Shown piece by piece: positions 1 through 11,658 of a stretch of DNA of 64,000 bases. The notes beneath the pieces were generated by a model that was given only the letters and a program-made list of their open reading frames with translations, made no database searches and was not told where the DNA came from. The DNA comes from Xenoacremonium recifei (Eukaryota; Ascomycota; Sordariomycetes; Hypocreales; Nectriaceae): assembly GCA_012184525.1 (NCBI GenBank), contig WOFQ01000001.1, positions 1,984,001 through 2,048,000 of the forward strand, in the 5' to 3' direction. Positions within the stretch are counted from its first letter, which is position 1, and each line of letters opens with the position of its first letter. The translations under genes and the position numbers were made by a program.

Positions 1-159
1 GGGGGTGTGAGTGAGAATCTGTTCAAGGATATGATGAAGGAGATGCAGAGTGGGGGTGATCCGATGGCGGCGTTGATGGGCGCGCAGGGAGGGGGAGGCG
101 GGGAGGAGAGTGGCGCGGCGAGGAAGAAGAAGGAGAAGAAGGGGAAGGGGAGGGCTTGA
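1..159 (+). CDS. 3' end of an unidentified gene (last 52 codons)
   Basis: Frame 1 is open from the window edge to a TGA at 157-159. The tail begins with a short amphipathic, Met-rich stretch (FKDMMKEMQSGGDPMAALMG), continues with a Gly/Glu linker and ends in a strongly basic Lys-rich tail (KKKEKKGKGRA). A basic C-terminal tail of this kind would suit a nuclear, ribosome-associated or ER cytosolic-face protein, but no family can be named from 52 residues. The gene converges on the dynactin gene, whose stop codon lies at 427. Coding status is supported by the open frame and G/C third positions only. Confidence 0.6.
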   Translation, partial: GGVSENLFKDMMKEMQSGGDPMAALMGAQGGGGGEESGAARKKKEKKGKGRA

Positions 160-205
160 GTGTGAGAAGGGGTTGGGGAGATGGGATGGGTGTTGGCCTG
201 AATGA

Positions 206-225
206 TATACATACATACATATATG
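206..225. repeat. short ATAC/AT microsatellite
   Basis: A run of ATAC units followed by ATAT lies in the 3' intergenic space after the first gene. It is a simple-sequence repeat with no evident function. Confidence 0.6.
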
Positions 226-426
226 ATTACGACTGAGGAAAAGGGGCGGGGGACAAAGGATGGGATGCATCACATAAAGAAAGAAAGGACCATAAGAGAT
301 ACCATGCTCGAGGCTCTGGTCATGAAGTGAATTTAAAACAGAAAAAAAATATAATCTGTGTTCGCTTTCCATAGGTATCTGAAAAGGAGAAAAACACCCA
401 GTGCCAACCTATCCTCTCTATTCTAT

Positions 427-3400
427 CTACACCACCACCTTCCCCTGCAGCGCCTCCCACTCCCTCGGTCCCGCAATCCTCACCTCCCGCCCCCTCCCGC
501 TGAGCATCTTGCCATCCGCGCCCGGAAGCCGGATCCGGAGCCGGGCCGCAGGATTCGACGGCTTCTCGGCGCCGCGCCGGGTCAGGAAGTCCGACTTGCG
601 CAGCACGGCGGCCTGCCAGGCCTGCCAGGCGGCGTAGTCCTCCATCTGGCGCGCGGCGTGGTGCTGCGGCGTGTTGCGCGCGGGGCGCCAGGCAAGGGGA
701 TCTTTTGGCAGGGCGGCGAGGTCGAAGACGGCGCGGGGGTCGGCGGCCATGCGGACGAGCTCGCTGAGGGCGTCGCGGGCTTCGGTGGCGACGAGGTTGG
801 CGCGCTGGGTGGCGATAGGAGGTGAATGGCGCAGCGGCTCGGCCAGCCAGGCGTGCGAGGGCTGCTCGGCGGTGCGGGCGCGGCGGTTGTCCTCGCGCAG
901 GAAGCGCACGGCCGACTGCAGGCTCTCGATGTCGTGCTTGAGGGCGTCCATCTCGCGGGCGGTGGCCACGGCGCGCTCCTGGCCGGCCTTGGCTCCCGCA
1001 GCATCGGCGCCGTCGGCGTAGGCGCGGCTGTCGCTGGCGATCTTCTTCCACTTGTCACGCTCGGCCTCGAGCGTCTTGAGCTCCCGGTCCTGCTTCTCGA
1101 TGTCCTCCTTGAGGCTGGCGGTCTGGGCGCCAGCGGCGGCGAGGTCGTCCTGCAGGGCGCGGATGCGGTCGATGTTGGCTTGGGCGTCGCGCATGCGGGA
1201 CTCGAGCGTCTCGATCTTGAGCACAGCGGTGCTGAGGTGCTCGTCGCGCTGGGCGATGGTGCGCCGGGCTTCGCTGTACTCCTCCTTAAGGCGGCGCAGC
1301 TCCTCCTCGGCGTCCACCGGCACTGTCTTGAGCGCCTTGAGCTCCTCGGCACGAAGGCGCCAGGGGGCGGGCGTCACATCGAACTCCTGGGTCTGGTCAA
1401 GGTCCGTAGCCAGCGAGGCGAGGTCGGTGATCTGCGTCGTGAGCCCGCGCAGCTTACCGAGGTATGCTGAGAAGAGGTCCGCCTCGTTGGACGAGCAGAC
1501 CGTCAGCACTGTTTGGTGGATCGAATCCTGCACTTCGGTGTAAGTAAAGGGCTCCGTCCTGCCCTCGTCGGCCGTGAAAACGTTATGGAGGCCAAGACCA
1601 AGCATGCGTGCCAGGCCGGCCAGGTCCTCTGTTGCGTCTTGACATTGCTGGAAGGCCTCTTGGGTATCGGCAGGCAGAGACAGAGACCTTGTCATGAGAT
1701 CCTCCAGCGCGCGAACCGCCTTGCCAGCCATAACCTTGGCACCGCGTGTCTGGGTAATGACCAGGTCAATCTTCTTCGTAAAATGTTGTGCCACCTCCTC
1801 TTCATCCCCTTCACCCGGAACCACTCGCTGCACCATTGCTCTCAGTGTACTGAACGAGACAGCAGCCGAGTCCAGGTTGCTCTGCATAACGAGCGTCTTC
1901 ATATGGATGTCAGAAGCGTGGTTCTGGAGGTTGTCGACGATGTGCACCTCAGCCAGATGCGACATAAGAGCGATAGTACGGTGCAGCTCGTCCGCACACT
2001 TCTGCTCCTTGAGCTCATCGCGGCGGAGACCGTCGATCCAGCCGTTGAGGGCGCGCTCCACGGGCTCAAGCTCATGCAAAGCGTTCTCGTATCGCGAGAA
2101 CTGCTCGATGGAGCAGTGGCTGATATCGTTGACGAAGCGATCGCACATGCTGGACACCCAGACGAGCTTGTCGACAGCGTCGCATCCCGCAAAGACATCG
2201 TCTTCGTGTCCAGGATGAGCTTGTGCATTGATGCGGTCTCGGATAAACCCGTTGAGGAGGTTCGCCTTGAACGACAGTCTGCGGAAGCGCAGCAGCGCGA
2301 GCACCGAATCCTGGTCCTCCTTGTAGGACTCCGGCAGGAAGAGCTTGACAATGTCGAGGTGTTGCTCTGCCTCCTGTGCCTCCAGTCGCCGCAGCTCGAG
2401 ATCAATCGTCTTGACCTGGGCCTTGGCAGCCGACAGCTGAAGCTTCATGTTCAGATCCATCATGGCCCGTGAGCGGTCGTTGAGCTTCTCTGACTCGCCC
2501 TCCGTCACGGCCTGCGAGGCTCGCATGTCGTCCAAATCGTTCTGAAGCGTTGTCACGAGCTCACGGAACTTCAACACTGTGTACTCCATGTCGCCAAGAG
2601 CCTCTTCCTGCTGACCTGCTCGTCGTGCCTGCTCCGCGATGACGCTGTCCTTGTAGTCAAGGTCCTCCTGCATTTCCTTCTCGTTCTGGACATGGTTAAT
2701 TTCCAGCTCGTCGTTGATCTCTTTGAGGTCTTCAAGATCACCGATGACGGCCTTCAGCTCCTCAATCTGCTCCGCCATGCTCATATTGCGCTCCGTTAGA
2801 TCCTCAATCATGTCCTCGGCTCCGAGCGCGTTGTCGAGCTGCTGACGTAGATCCTCCACTGTAGCCTCAGACTGGGTGAGCTGTTCCTTGGTAGCATCAT
2901 ACTGCTCCTTGACAGTGGCATACTCCTTGAGTTCGTCTTCGAGACCAGCTATCTCGCCCCTCAGCTGTGCTTCCGTATCTTGAGTGAGGTCCCGCAATCT
3001 CATGAGCGCGTCTCTCAGCCTGTCGTTGTTCCTCTCCATCTGTAGCCAGCCAGCGCTGGATCGTTCCTCCGGTGACATCCCCTTGCTATATTCTTCATTC
3101 TCCTCTTTGGCGTACTCGAGTTCCAGCTCCAGCTCCTCGGCCTTCAGCTTCAGGGCATCCAGCTCAGACTGGAGGACATCAACTGTCTCCTCTGCCATTT
3201 CTCGGTCCAGCGTAGCCAGCTCCAAAGCGGTCTCGTGCTCAGCCTGCTCCGCTTCGACGGCCTCCAATCGAGCCTCCACCTCCTTCAGCATCTTTCTGAG
3301 TTCGGCATTCTCCTGTTGCTGTGGCTGATACTTTTGTTGGAGTTTTTGAATAATGGTCTCAAACTTGTCTCTTTCGCTCTGGATCGTGTCCAGCTGCTTC

Positions 3401-4472
3401 AGCTTGTCTCGGTCCTCAATTCGCTTCCGCTCCAAGACTTTGAGCTTGGCTTTGAGGTCCTCGATCTCTCTACTGGCAGCAGTGCTAGCCGCGGGCCGTG
3501 CCGTTGTCGGTTGTGTTGCGGCCGGCCTCCTAGGAGCCACCGTTGGCGTTGTAGACCGCGACGTGGTCCCTCCCGTTAGCCGCTCCAGGGCCTTCGTCCG
3601 CGCGAGCACAGGGCTGCGAGGCTGAGGCGACAAGATCTCGTCATCGCCCTTAGCGGGAGAGGCATCGTCGTCTCGGTCCGAGGAGCGGCCGACCTGCGAG
3701 TCACCGGACGGTCGCCGGGCACTGGAGCCAGGTCTGGAAAGGGTGCGCGGCTGAGTGAGAGACAAGCGGCCACTTGCTGTTCGAGTGGCTGTTGCGCTCT
3801 GTCGAGTTGTAGCGGACGACACCGACGGTGGCCTGGCTGTTCTAGAGGCAGGCACCGCGGGCGGTCCCATCGACGTTCGAGCTGCTGGAGCTCCGGGTCG
3901 TGGCCTGGCGCCGGCCGAGGGAACTCGGGCATTGGAGGGTGTTCCGGTTCGCGATGCCGCCGCACTTGGAGGGCCACTCAGTTGCTTCGTCGGTGATTTG
4001 GTAGGCGACTATCAAGAGTGTCAGCACCCCATTGTTCCTCGTCAAGTCATATACATACCCTCGCGATGCTCGTCGGCCGGCCCGTTCTAGGGACCGGACT
4101 CGGGCTAGGAGCATTCAAGCTCCTTCTCTTACTCAGGGCCGTATCCCCAGTACTCGACGTCCGTCCCGAGGCCGGATTAAAGCTCGAGGGCCGTGACGTC
4201 CTCCTCGCCGCCGGAGCAACTGCCCTCGCCGGGGCCGGGGCTGGAGCCGGGGCGATGATAGTGGCTATCATGGGCTTCACGAACATGCCGTAGCCCATGG
4301 GGCAGTCGAAGTACCGCTCGCCGCGCACGCTGCCATCGTTCTTCCCCGTCTTCTCGTCCAGCTCAACGCCAACCCAGTCGCCCACCGCGAAGCCGGTTTG
4401 CCCGACGAAGCGCACGATGCCCTTGCGGCCATCATTGAGCTGCACCGTCTGTCCTAGCTTGAAGTCCGGCAT
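427..4472 (-). CDS. ro-3: Dynactin large subunit p150-Glued
   Basis: CDS complement(join(427..4008,4059..4472)), 1331 aa. This is the dynactin shoulder/arm subunit, which links cytoplasmic dynein to microtubules for nuclear migration and organelle transport along hyphae. The N-terminus is a CAP-Gly domain (about residues 5-68) with the conserved GKNDG at 43-47 and a second conserved block YFDCPMGYGMF. A Ser/Pro/Arg-rich basic linker follows to about 290. A long coiled coil comes next, then the conserved dynactin middle domain (block around LFLPESYKEDQDSVLALLRF), and finally a second coiled coil and a Pro/Arg-rich tail. The first exon carries the CAP-Gly domain; the 50-bp intron 4009-4058 has donor GTATGT, branch GCTGAC and acceptor TAG, and both flanks are phase 0. 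The frame is open for three codons upstream of the chosen ATG, but the only earlier start-like codon is TTG, so 4472 is preferred. Length and domain order are normal for a fungal p150. Confidence 0.95.
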
Positions 4473-5113
4473 CAGGGGCAATTGTAGGAGTCGCAGGGCA
4501 TCGTGCCGGTGTCAGGTTTGTGATGCTGGGAGAGTCGTCGAGTCGGGCGGGAGTGGAGCGGACGGTTAGTTATTGCGTCTCAAGGACACGGCGAGTTTCT
4601 TTGTTGAAGCTCCTGAAAGCCTTCTGGCGATCCCCCCCATGTCGCTTCCTTTGATGGGCGGCAGACGCGTTTCCATTTCGGATAAACGCGACGGGGCCGT
4701 TGCAGCCACGGACGCCACAGTCAGCCACACACCGTATTTTAGGGGAACCTCAACGCAAGGAGACAGGTGCGATCCTCTCTCTTTGTTGAATGGCGACTTG
4801 GAGAAATTCAGGGAAAGAGCAAATATCATGTATTTTTAGATTGCTCTTGCTGCCGAAAACAACATACACGGTGCATTTGGACCCATGGCTTAGGTAACCT
4901 CACTGTGCTGGCTGACTCAATTATCCAAGACACCAGCAAATGATAATTGTAGCACAACTCCTGATTCAACCAAACTTGTCATGCTTCGTATGCTAATTCC
5001 AATTCCGGCTCCCTTTATTCCAAAATCCTGTCCCTTACATTGTCGTTATCGGTGTTGTATTATCCCTTCCAAACCAAAGAAAACAGAAACGCCTGTTGCC
5101 ATCACACTCTGTA
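4473..5113. other. intergenic: dynactin promoter and HMG-box gene 3' region
   Basis: Head-to-tail spacer between two minus-strand genes. It holds the presumed dynactin 5' leader and promoter and the 3' UTR of the HMG-box gene. Only short ORFs without recognisable similarity are present. Confidence 0.6.
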
Positions 5114-7475
5114 TCAGGCCCTTCCAAAGCCCTCCCGGAACGAGCCTCCTCTTGTCCACTCAATCACCTCAAAGGCCACCCGTCGCTCCGTGGCCTCGTC
5201 GAGGTCCCGGCCCACGGGAATGCGCACGACGATCAGGCTCGGCCGCTTCTGGAACTCGACGGTGCCGCACTTGGCAATCTCCTCTTCAACGCTGGGCTTG
5301 ACGTAGACAACCAGATCTGGGCCTACGACGCCGCGCCACAGTGTCGCCATCCACTGCCAGTGGTCCACGGGCGCGTAGACGTCGGAAATGGGAATTGTGC
5401 ACGAGAACTTGTCAGAAATCGTGAGGCTGTAGCCGTCCTTGAGCAGCGCAACAGGCGTTCGCGTGGCCCGTCGCTTGGCATGGAATCCTGGAGACGACAT
5501 GTCCATGTCCTCAGCCGATCCACGTCTGCTCAAAGACATATCGTCCGTGTCCTCATGCACGGGCGACGACGGAACGCTTGTAGGGTCTCGGGTGGTGATG
5601 TGACGCACAATCTCCCGCGCCTTCTCGTGCCAGACAGCCATTGTTTGTAAGTAAGCCTGGATCGAACCCATTTCCAAAGGCGTCTCGTCTCCGTCAGATT
5701 GGGACGCGTCGCTGCCTCGGCGATCTTCGGCTTCATGGTTATGCCACGTCTTGAGGGCGATTTCGCTGGAAGCGGCGAGTGTCTTCTCGATGACTTGGCC
5801 CACCTGCTGAAGCATGCGCAGCTTCGGGCCCTCGATCGCGATAATGGCACCCCGATTCTCGGGCACAGGGCTGCCGGGGCGAGGCGGTGCCAGAGGATGA
5901 CTGATCGTGGAGAGGACATTCAGCTTCCGCGTGAAGGGAATCGACATGACCATAGCCTCGACGCTGCGTGCTTGAGGGTCGCGGGCTGTAGTAATGCCCA
6001 GGCTATTGACGGGTGTTGTAATCTGTCGCACATCTACCTCTGCCGCCACTGAGGGTGACATGGGGACCGAAGTCTGCAAGGGAGGCAGTCGGAGAGACTC
6101 GTCAAAGGATGCGTGACGTCCAGGGCGAGGTTGCTGTTCTGCCCATGTACCTGAGCTGGCCGGCCGCGGCGGAGGAGGCATAGGGCCAGACTTCGATCTG
6201 GGCAAGCTACCCGGCTCAGGGAGAGCGGGAGAGAATGCTCGCATGCCTGGCGGTGCCGCACCGATAGACTGTGTTCGCACAGGGTGAGCCTGCTGTCGGC
6301 TCAAGTATACTTCGTGCTGCGTGCCTGGCGAGGACACGTAATGGTAGCTGACAGCACTGTTGAAGCGACGCCGCTTCATCTCTGGAGACTCGGGGTCGTA
6401 ATCAATCTCCCGGTAGGGAGGAGGAGCCGGAGTGATTTCCGAAGGACGAGCGTATTGTCTTAGCGGAGTATTGCGCACCGGTACATTGCTCGTCAGGAAG
6501 CTGGAAAGCTTGGAGCCTTCGCGAAGGTCGTTGGGCGGGAATGGACTCATGCTAGGTTTGGCCGCCGTAGGAGTGCTGAAGGGGGTTGATGGCGTCCGAG
6601 GCGTCGCGATGGACCGGCCATGACACTTCGGACAGCGGCCTTCAGAGTCGGCTGGCGACGTTCCGGAGCGAGAAGCCTGGGCTCTCGCACCCCGGCGAGG
6701 CTGATATCGGTAGTCTGGATACTGCTGTTGATGGCGCTGCTTCTCCTCGTCGGCCAAGCCCTTCCAGTCGTTTTTCACTGCTTCAGACTCTTCTTTCCAT
6801 TTCTCTCCGATGATCTTGGAGATCTCGGGGTTGGAGAGGTTGGGATTCTCTTGCACCACCCGTGCTTGGTGATGCTGGCGATATAAGATGAAGGCTATAC
6901 GAGCAAGCAGTCAGCGTCAGAAAACAATATCGACGAGTCTTGCGTGCCCAACGCGGCGTGACAAGCCATCCCAAGTTTGCGTGAGCGAGCATCAAGCGCA
7001 GGCTTCGTCTCGTCCCGACAACGACGAGCAACAACAAACAAGATACGGTGATGGAGGGCCACATAAACAAAGGAAAACACTTCAGCGAGAACTCACCATT
7101 TCTAGGTCGGGGAATCTTGGGTGCCGGCGTACACAGGCAAATGAGGTCCTTGGGCGACTCGTTCATACTGCTCGGCGTATTCAGTCTGAGCTGCTCGAGT
7201 CGTGCGTAGTTGGCCTCGGCCGTGTTGATGGAGGCAGCTCGTTTCCTGGCCAAGCCGGCGGACGAGCGAGGGCTGGGGGAGGAGTCGGGGGTGGTGGCGG
7301 AGGCTCGAAAGCCCTTGGGTCGGTAGTGGTGGTCATGCTGCTGCTGCTGCTGGTACCGCTGCTGGTGCCGCTGCTGGTGCTGTTCGTCCAGGTCCATCGG
7401 GGAGGGAGTGGCCGGGGTCATGGGCTTGGGGGCAGTGGCAGTGGCGGTAGCAACCAGGGAGATGACTTGTGTCAT
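5114..7475 (-). CDS. HMG-box transcription factor (MATA_HMG/SOX-type)
   Basis: CDS complement(join(5114..6894,7097..7475)), 719 aa. Probable sequence-specific HMG-box DNA-binding regulator of the fungal MATA_HMG/Ste11/Rox1-like class, acting in the nucleus. The box starts at about residue 119 with PKIPRPRN in exon 1 and resumes as AFILYRQHHQARVV and NPNLSNPEISKIIGEKWK in exon 2, so the 202-bp intron (6895-7096; donor GTGAGT, acceptor TAG) cuts the box after the conserved Asn. The first 126 residues contain a Gln/His-rich tract and a Ser/Pro-rich stretch. The remainder is Pro/Ser-rich and probably disordered, with a further conserved-looking block near the C-terminus. The ATG at 7475 (context TCAAAATGAC) is chosen because it begins a plausible N-terminus, although the frame is open about 220 bp further upstream. 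Fungal members of this class often control mating or sexual development; that role is inference here. Confidence 0.88.
7334..7383. repeat. imperfect CTG/CAG triplet tract encoding Gln/His
   Basis: A CTG-rich imperfect trinucleotide tract (CAG on the coding strand) interrupted by CCG, GGT and GTG. It encodes the poly-Gln/His segment of the HMG-box protein, so its length is likely to vary between strains. Confidence 0.7.
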
Positions 7476-9406
7476 TTTGAAGCAGGCCTTGCAAACGAAA
7501 CGGAACGGGGGGACGGAACTTGTTGGTGACAGGGATGCCCAGCGTTCACCATGCTCCGGAGACGGTTTGAGAGGGAGTGTATCCGCGCCAAGTTTCGATG
7601 AGCAGGATGAAGCAGAAACGTTAGCCCCAAGTCTGCCTCGATGCTTGGAGGGGAGTATAAGAAGTAAAAAAGGCCGCCGCTGGTGAGGATCCCACACCGC
7701 GTAGTTGCAGGTGAACTATTGATGGACCAGTCTCCACGATGTCTGATATCCTTCCTTTGTGAGGTTCCGCCTCGTCGCCATTCACCAGACCAGCGCGGAC
7801 AATGAAAAAGTTGCTGTTGATCAATCGCCTCCGGAGCACCCCCAGGAGGCGCCGTCCATTATCGGAGGAGCAAAGCCAGAGGAGAAAGGTGTGTGGAAGT
7901 GCCCGCGGCGGCACAACAGAGCAAGCACCAGCACCAGCACCGGCAGCCCTTGTTCTCGCGCTCTCTTTGCTCCTGGGCTCCTTTCTTCGCCGTCCGTTCC
8001 CCTCCCTGGAGCAAGAAGCAAATATAGCCGCAGCGTGCTAGGCGCAGCGGCGACGAGTGTGCGAGGGTGCTGACTGGCTGCGCGTCGCGAGGGTTAGTCG
8101 TTCAGCTGAGGGTATAACTCCAGTTAGCTGCCGGCTCAGAGCACGCCCTACATGTCTCGGGAATCCACTGACTGCGCCCAGTAAGAAAAAGGGCTTTCAC
8201 CTTTGCTTGTCTGCTCCTTTGTCGTTGGGGGGGGGGGCGTGGGCGGCGTTTGCAGAAGCCCGGAGAGGCGATCGGTCTGGAGGGAGCGAGCGAAAGCCGG
8301 TGGCCGCACACAGGCCATGGCCCATGATATATCGGTTCCCGTTCCCCCCCTTCACTCACAAACTTCCTTTCTTGTGCCCTTGCGCGCTGGCCCAACCCTT
8401 TTTTTGTGCCAGCCTCGCTCAACGACGACAATGCCCGGCCGGAATGCACAGGGCGTCGCTGCTGGAATGCTGTCTGGCTGAGACAAAGACAATGTGCGGC
8501 CGAACTGGGCTTAACCAGGCGTTGGCACGTGACAAGCCCGGCGTCTCTTTGACGGGTTTGAACCTCCCTGCTCGCTTACCAGCCCAGCAGCCAGTGCTCT
8601 TTGAGATTCTGAGACATGCCTCTGAGACAGCCCGGCTCTTCTTCTTCTTCTTCAGCGGGCCCAGCATACATAGCTTCCTCCATACACAGTGCAGCCCGCG
8701 CCGTGCTCCTGGTCTGGGGTTGGTGTCGGTCAGCCGTCAGCGATGTGGGAATCGGGAACGGGGAATGACGGCTTGTGGATAGATGCTGCTGCTGGTCCTG
8801 GTCCTGTTGGTGGTTGGTGAGCAAGCGTGCAAGTTAGTTAGTCCGGCCCCCTGTTGCGTTGAGCAGGGGGGCGTGAGGAGGGGGTGGGGGATGAGGATGG
8901 ACATGGATGGTATTTTCTTTGCTTCTTCATGTAGCTTCTCCCGTGCTTGGAACTCCCCAGTGACAATGAAATGAACGACCACGACCGCAGAATCCCCCCT
9001 AAGCCCGACGCCGATCCCTGAGTACCTGTTCCCAAGGCAGGTACTTAACCAGTTACACTCTTGAACACTTTTTTGCATAGCTCTCGCGCTCAGCTCGCCT
9101 CGTCTTATCCCAAGAACCCCCCAAGAGAGCCTGTTCAGATATAATTATGACATGTCTCCTGGCGTGGCGCCCCTGGTATGGCCGCCGACGCCCTCGTCTA
9201 GGTCCAGACTTTTCTCTCTCGCTTGCTTGCTGCCTGTGAGTGAGCGATCCTTCACTTCTACCTTGCTTCTTCTCCTCCCCGCCCCCCGTAGTCACGCTCT
9301 ACCCCTCCCCAGCTCGTTGAGCCTTGTCAGGCGAGCAAGGCAACATGCAGGAGTGTGAGTGGGGAGGTCGGTAGTAGGTACTGGCCGGTACTCTGCGTGA
9401 AATTAC
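7476..9406. other. intergenic: promoter region of the HMG-box gene, 1.9 kb
   Basis: Gene-free stretch between the HMG-box start and the RVB1 stop. Long upstream regions are common for fungal regulators. It holds CT-rich blocks, a CACGTG core near 8525 and an 11-base G run at 8227-8237. The ORFs present are short and show no family resemblance. Confidence 0.6.
8227..8237. repeat. homopolymer run of 11 G
   Basis: Eleven consecutive G bases in noncoding sequence. The run is prone to length error in sequencing and to slippage in vivo. Confidence 0.9.
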
Positions 9407-11005
9407 CTACGCCAGGTAGCCTCGTCCCGACTCGCTGCTCAGCAAAGTCGCGCTCCGGCGGGCATCGAGAAAGAGATCCTCGCACTCCGCAACATCCTGG
9501 ACGTCGATCTGCGTGCGGCCGTTGGCCTTTGCAAGAATGCTGTTTGTGCCCCTGTCAGTTGCCATGTCTCGGAGCTGCTGCGATTGTTCCCATTCGTGGG
9601 GAACCCCCATCGCCTGCTTATCACGCTCACTCACCTTGAGGGGGTCAGCAGCTGAAGACAGTACCTCAGGCTGATGCGGACGCCGTGCTCCGCAATCTTG
9701 TCGACGGCCGCCTCCGTGATGGCAACGCCCTCTGTCGACGCCCGAATCTGCACGATGCGCTTGATCTCGTCCGCCTGGTACGGAGTGGTGGGGATTATCA
9801 GCAGTCGGGCCAGGAAGTCGGTCGGAATGCCGTGGGCCGCTACAATGTCGTCGGTGCCTCTGATGGTACACATTCCCCGGTTGGAGGCCAGCACCACGAT
9901 CGGGGAGATTGGCGATTCCAAGGCTCGGTTCAGGTAGGTGAAGCACTCCACATCAAGCATGTGTGCCTGTCAAACGGACATTAGCACTCTCTCGCTCCCG
10001 TCCCGTTATGAGACACAACCAGACTTTCTTACCTCGTCAATGAACAAGACACCTGGCACCAGCTCTGCCACGCCCTGGTCGATGTACTTGCTAACCACTT
10101 TGTTGATCTCCGCGCGAAGTTTGTCAGTAATCTCCGTCATCTTGGGCTTCATTAGCTGGCCCATCATGCTCATGATATCCTGTCCGCCCTGCGGTCGCGC
10201 ATTGGCCACGTCCAGGTCGTGCAGCGTGACATCCTGCACAATCTCCTTCTTCTTATGCACCTCGCCCTTGGGAATGGGGACATATTCCTCGGCCTCCAGG
10301 TCGAACTCGGTAGCATAGGCATCGGAACGTCCTACTCGTTTGCACGCGCCAGTGTTTGCTTCGATATAGATGACATCGCCAACCGTCACGCGCTCCTTCT
10401 GAATCGCCTCGTAGATACTAGGATCGAGGCGCAGCTTCTTCTGGCCCTTTGCGCTCTTCAGGCCGATCAGCAGAGTGCTGATGGTCTTGCCGTAGCCTCC
10501 CAATGGGTTCTCAGCCTCCTCAGGGGTGAGCTCCGTGACCTCACCCTCGTAAACCTCCTTCGTCTCGCGGACCTTCAGGCCAATGGCTCTTCGGAAGTTC
10601 TCCATGAGAATCTCGGTCTTCTTCACTTCGGTCGAGTAGATTTCGCTGCCGACGATGGGGCAGAAGGGGATCTTGGTTCCTAGTTCTTGGCTGATCGCGA
10701 GCGCAAGAGCAGTCTTTCCGGTACCGGGACCGCCGGCTAGCAGAACGCCTCGGCCGGCCATCTTGTGAGCTCGAATCAAGTCTACCACGACGCCGCAAGA
10801 CTTGAAGGGCGAAGGTCAGCTTTGCATCATCACCATTGCACCACGCTCGCGAATATCATACCTCTCGGGCGCCAGCCTGGCCAACAAAGCCGCCGGCCTG
10901 CTTCTCAGCGAAGCCATCAGGTCGCAAGCCCAGGCCCTTGATGTGAGTGTGGGTTGCGGTGCGATTGTCTCGCTTGTTGCCCTTCACCTCGCTGATTTGG
11001 ACCAT
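9407..11005 (-). CDS. RVB1: RuvB-like AAA+ ATPase 1 (Pontin)
   Basis: CDS complement(join(9407..9539,9635..9966,10033..10800,10862..11005)), 458 aa, the usual length. With RVB2 it forms the heterohexameric ring shared by the INO80 and SWR1 remodellers and the R2TP chaperone in the nucleus and cytoplasm. Walker A is GGPGTGKT at 71-78. The insertion domain II lies between Walker A and Walker B and includes the block DVIYIEANTGACKR. Walker B is LFIDEAH with D303/E304, and sensor 1 is VLASNRG. Introns are 61, 66 and 95 bp with GTATGA, GTAAGA and GTGAGT donors. The last splice (9540-9634) joins LLTPS to SILAKANGR and restores the family C-terminus, which runs in a different frame from the preceding exon. 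The start at 11005 gives the canonical MVQISEVK N-terminus. Nothing is missing from the active site. Confidence 0.97.
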
Positions 11006-11658
11006 GGTGCCGGTCTGTTGCCGCTGTCAATAAGGCAAGGCAAATTTCGGCTCGATTTTAGACAGAGATTGTGTTTGCGAACGGAGTGTGGTGGTGGGAA
11101 AGAGTGAATGTGTCAGGGTTTTCGCAGCCTGGAGGTTTTGGATATTTGCGATTGGAGCTCGAGTATCCCAGCGCCGGCTCCTTCTCGATGCGCGTCGCCA
11201 GGATCTTAGCAGGCGCCGGTCACGTGTTTATTGTTATGTAATCCAGCTCACCTTCTAGCTACCCTATACTGCAATGTAGCAAAGCATCAGCCTTCACCAG
11301 CATAGACTTCTTGGAATATTTTTTGTTCGTGTAGAAGTTTTCAAAGGGTCTGCCTCTTGGCCTCCTAAACCCTCTGTTTATAATGTTGATTGACACACAT
11401 AATCCCCAGTTGTGAATTATCATCCTGGGAGTAAACTACCGACTCGTTCACATGAGCTCCGTCTTGAAGGTCAAAGATTCAATATGGAATCGGATAATAT
11501 TCAATTTTCTACCCAAGGCATTTCCCAACTCTCTATACCAGTTTCTAGGATACCCAGATAACCCCTCCGGGACCCGATCATATCAGTGACAGATCTCAGT
11601 TTGGATCAGCCCAGCTATTGCACATTCTAATTTTGGTTCCAACCGCACAACATCTCAA
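11006..11658. other. intergenic: RVB1 promoter and transporter 3' region
   Basis: An AT-richer spacer (especially 11230-11640) between the RVB1 start and the transporter stop. A CACGTG core occurs near 11222. No coding sequence is visible. Confidence 0.6.

Noticed and set aside
320..1352. Long minus- and plus-strand ORFs of 116-256 codons over the dynactin 3' half
   Set aside because: They are in other frames of the dynactin exon, have Arg/Pro/Ala-rich low-complexity products, and are explained by its high GC3.
8057..8782. Plus-strand ORF of 241 codons upstream of the HMG-box gene
   Set aside because: It spans the homopolymer G run and low-complexity promoter DNA, and the product has no family resemblance.
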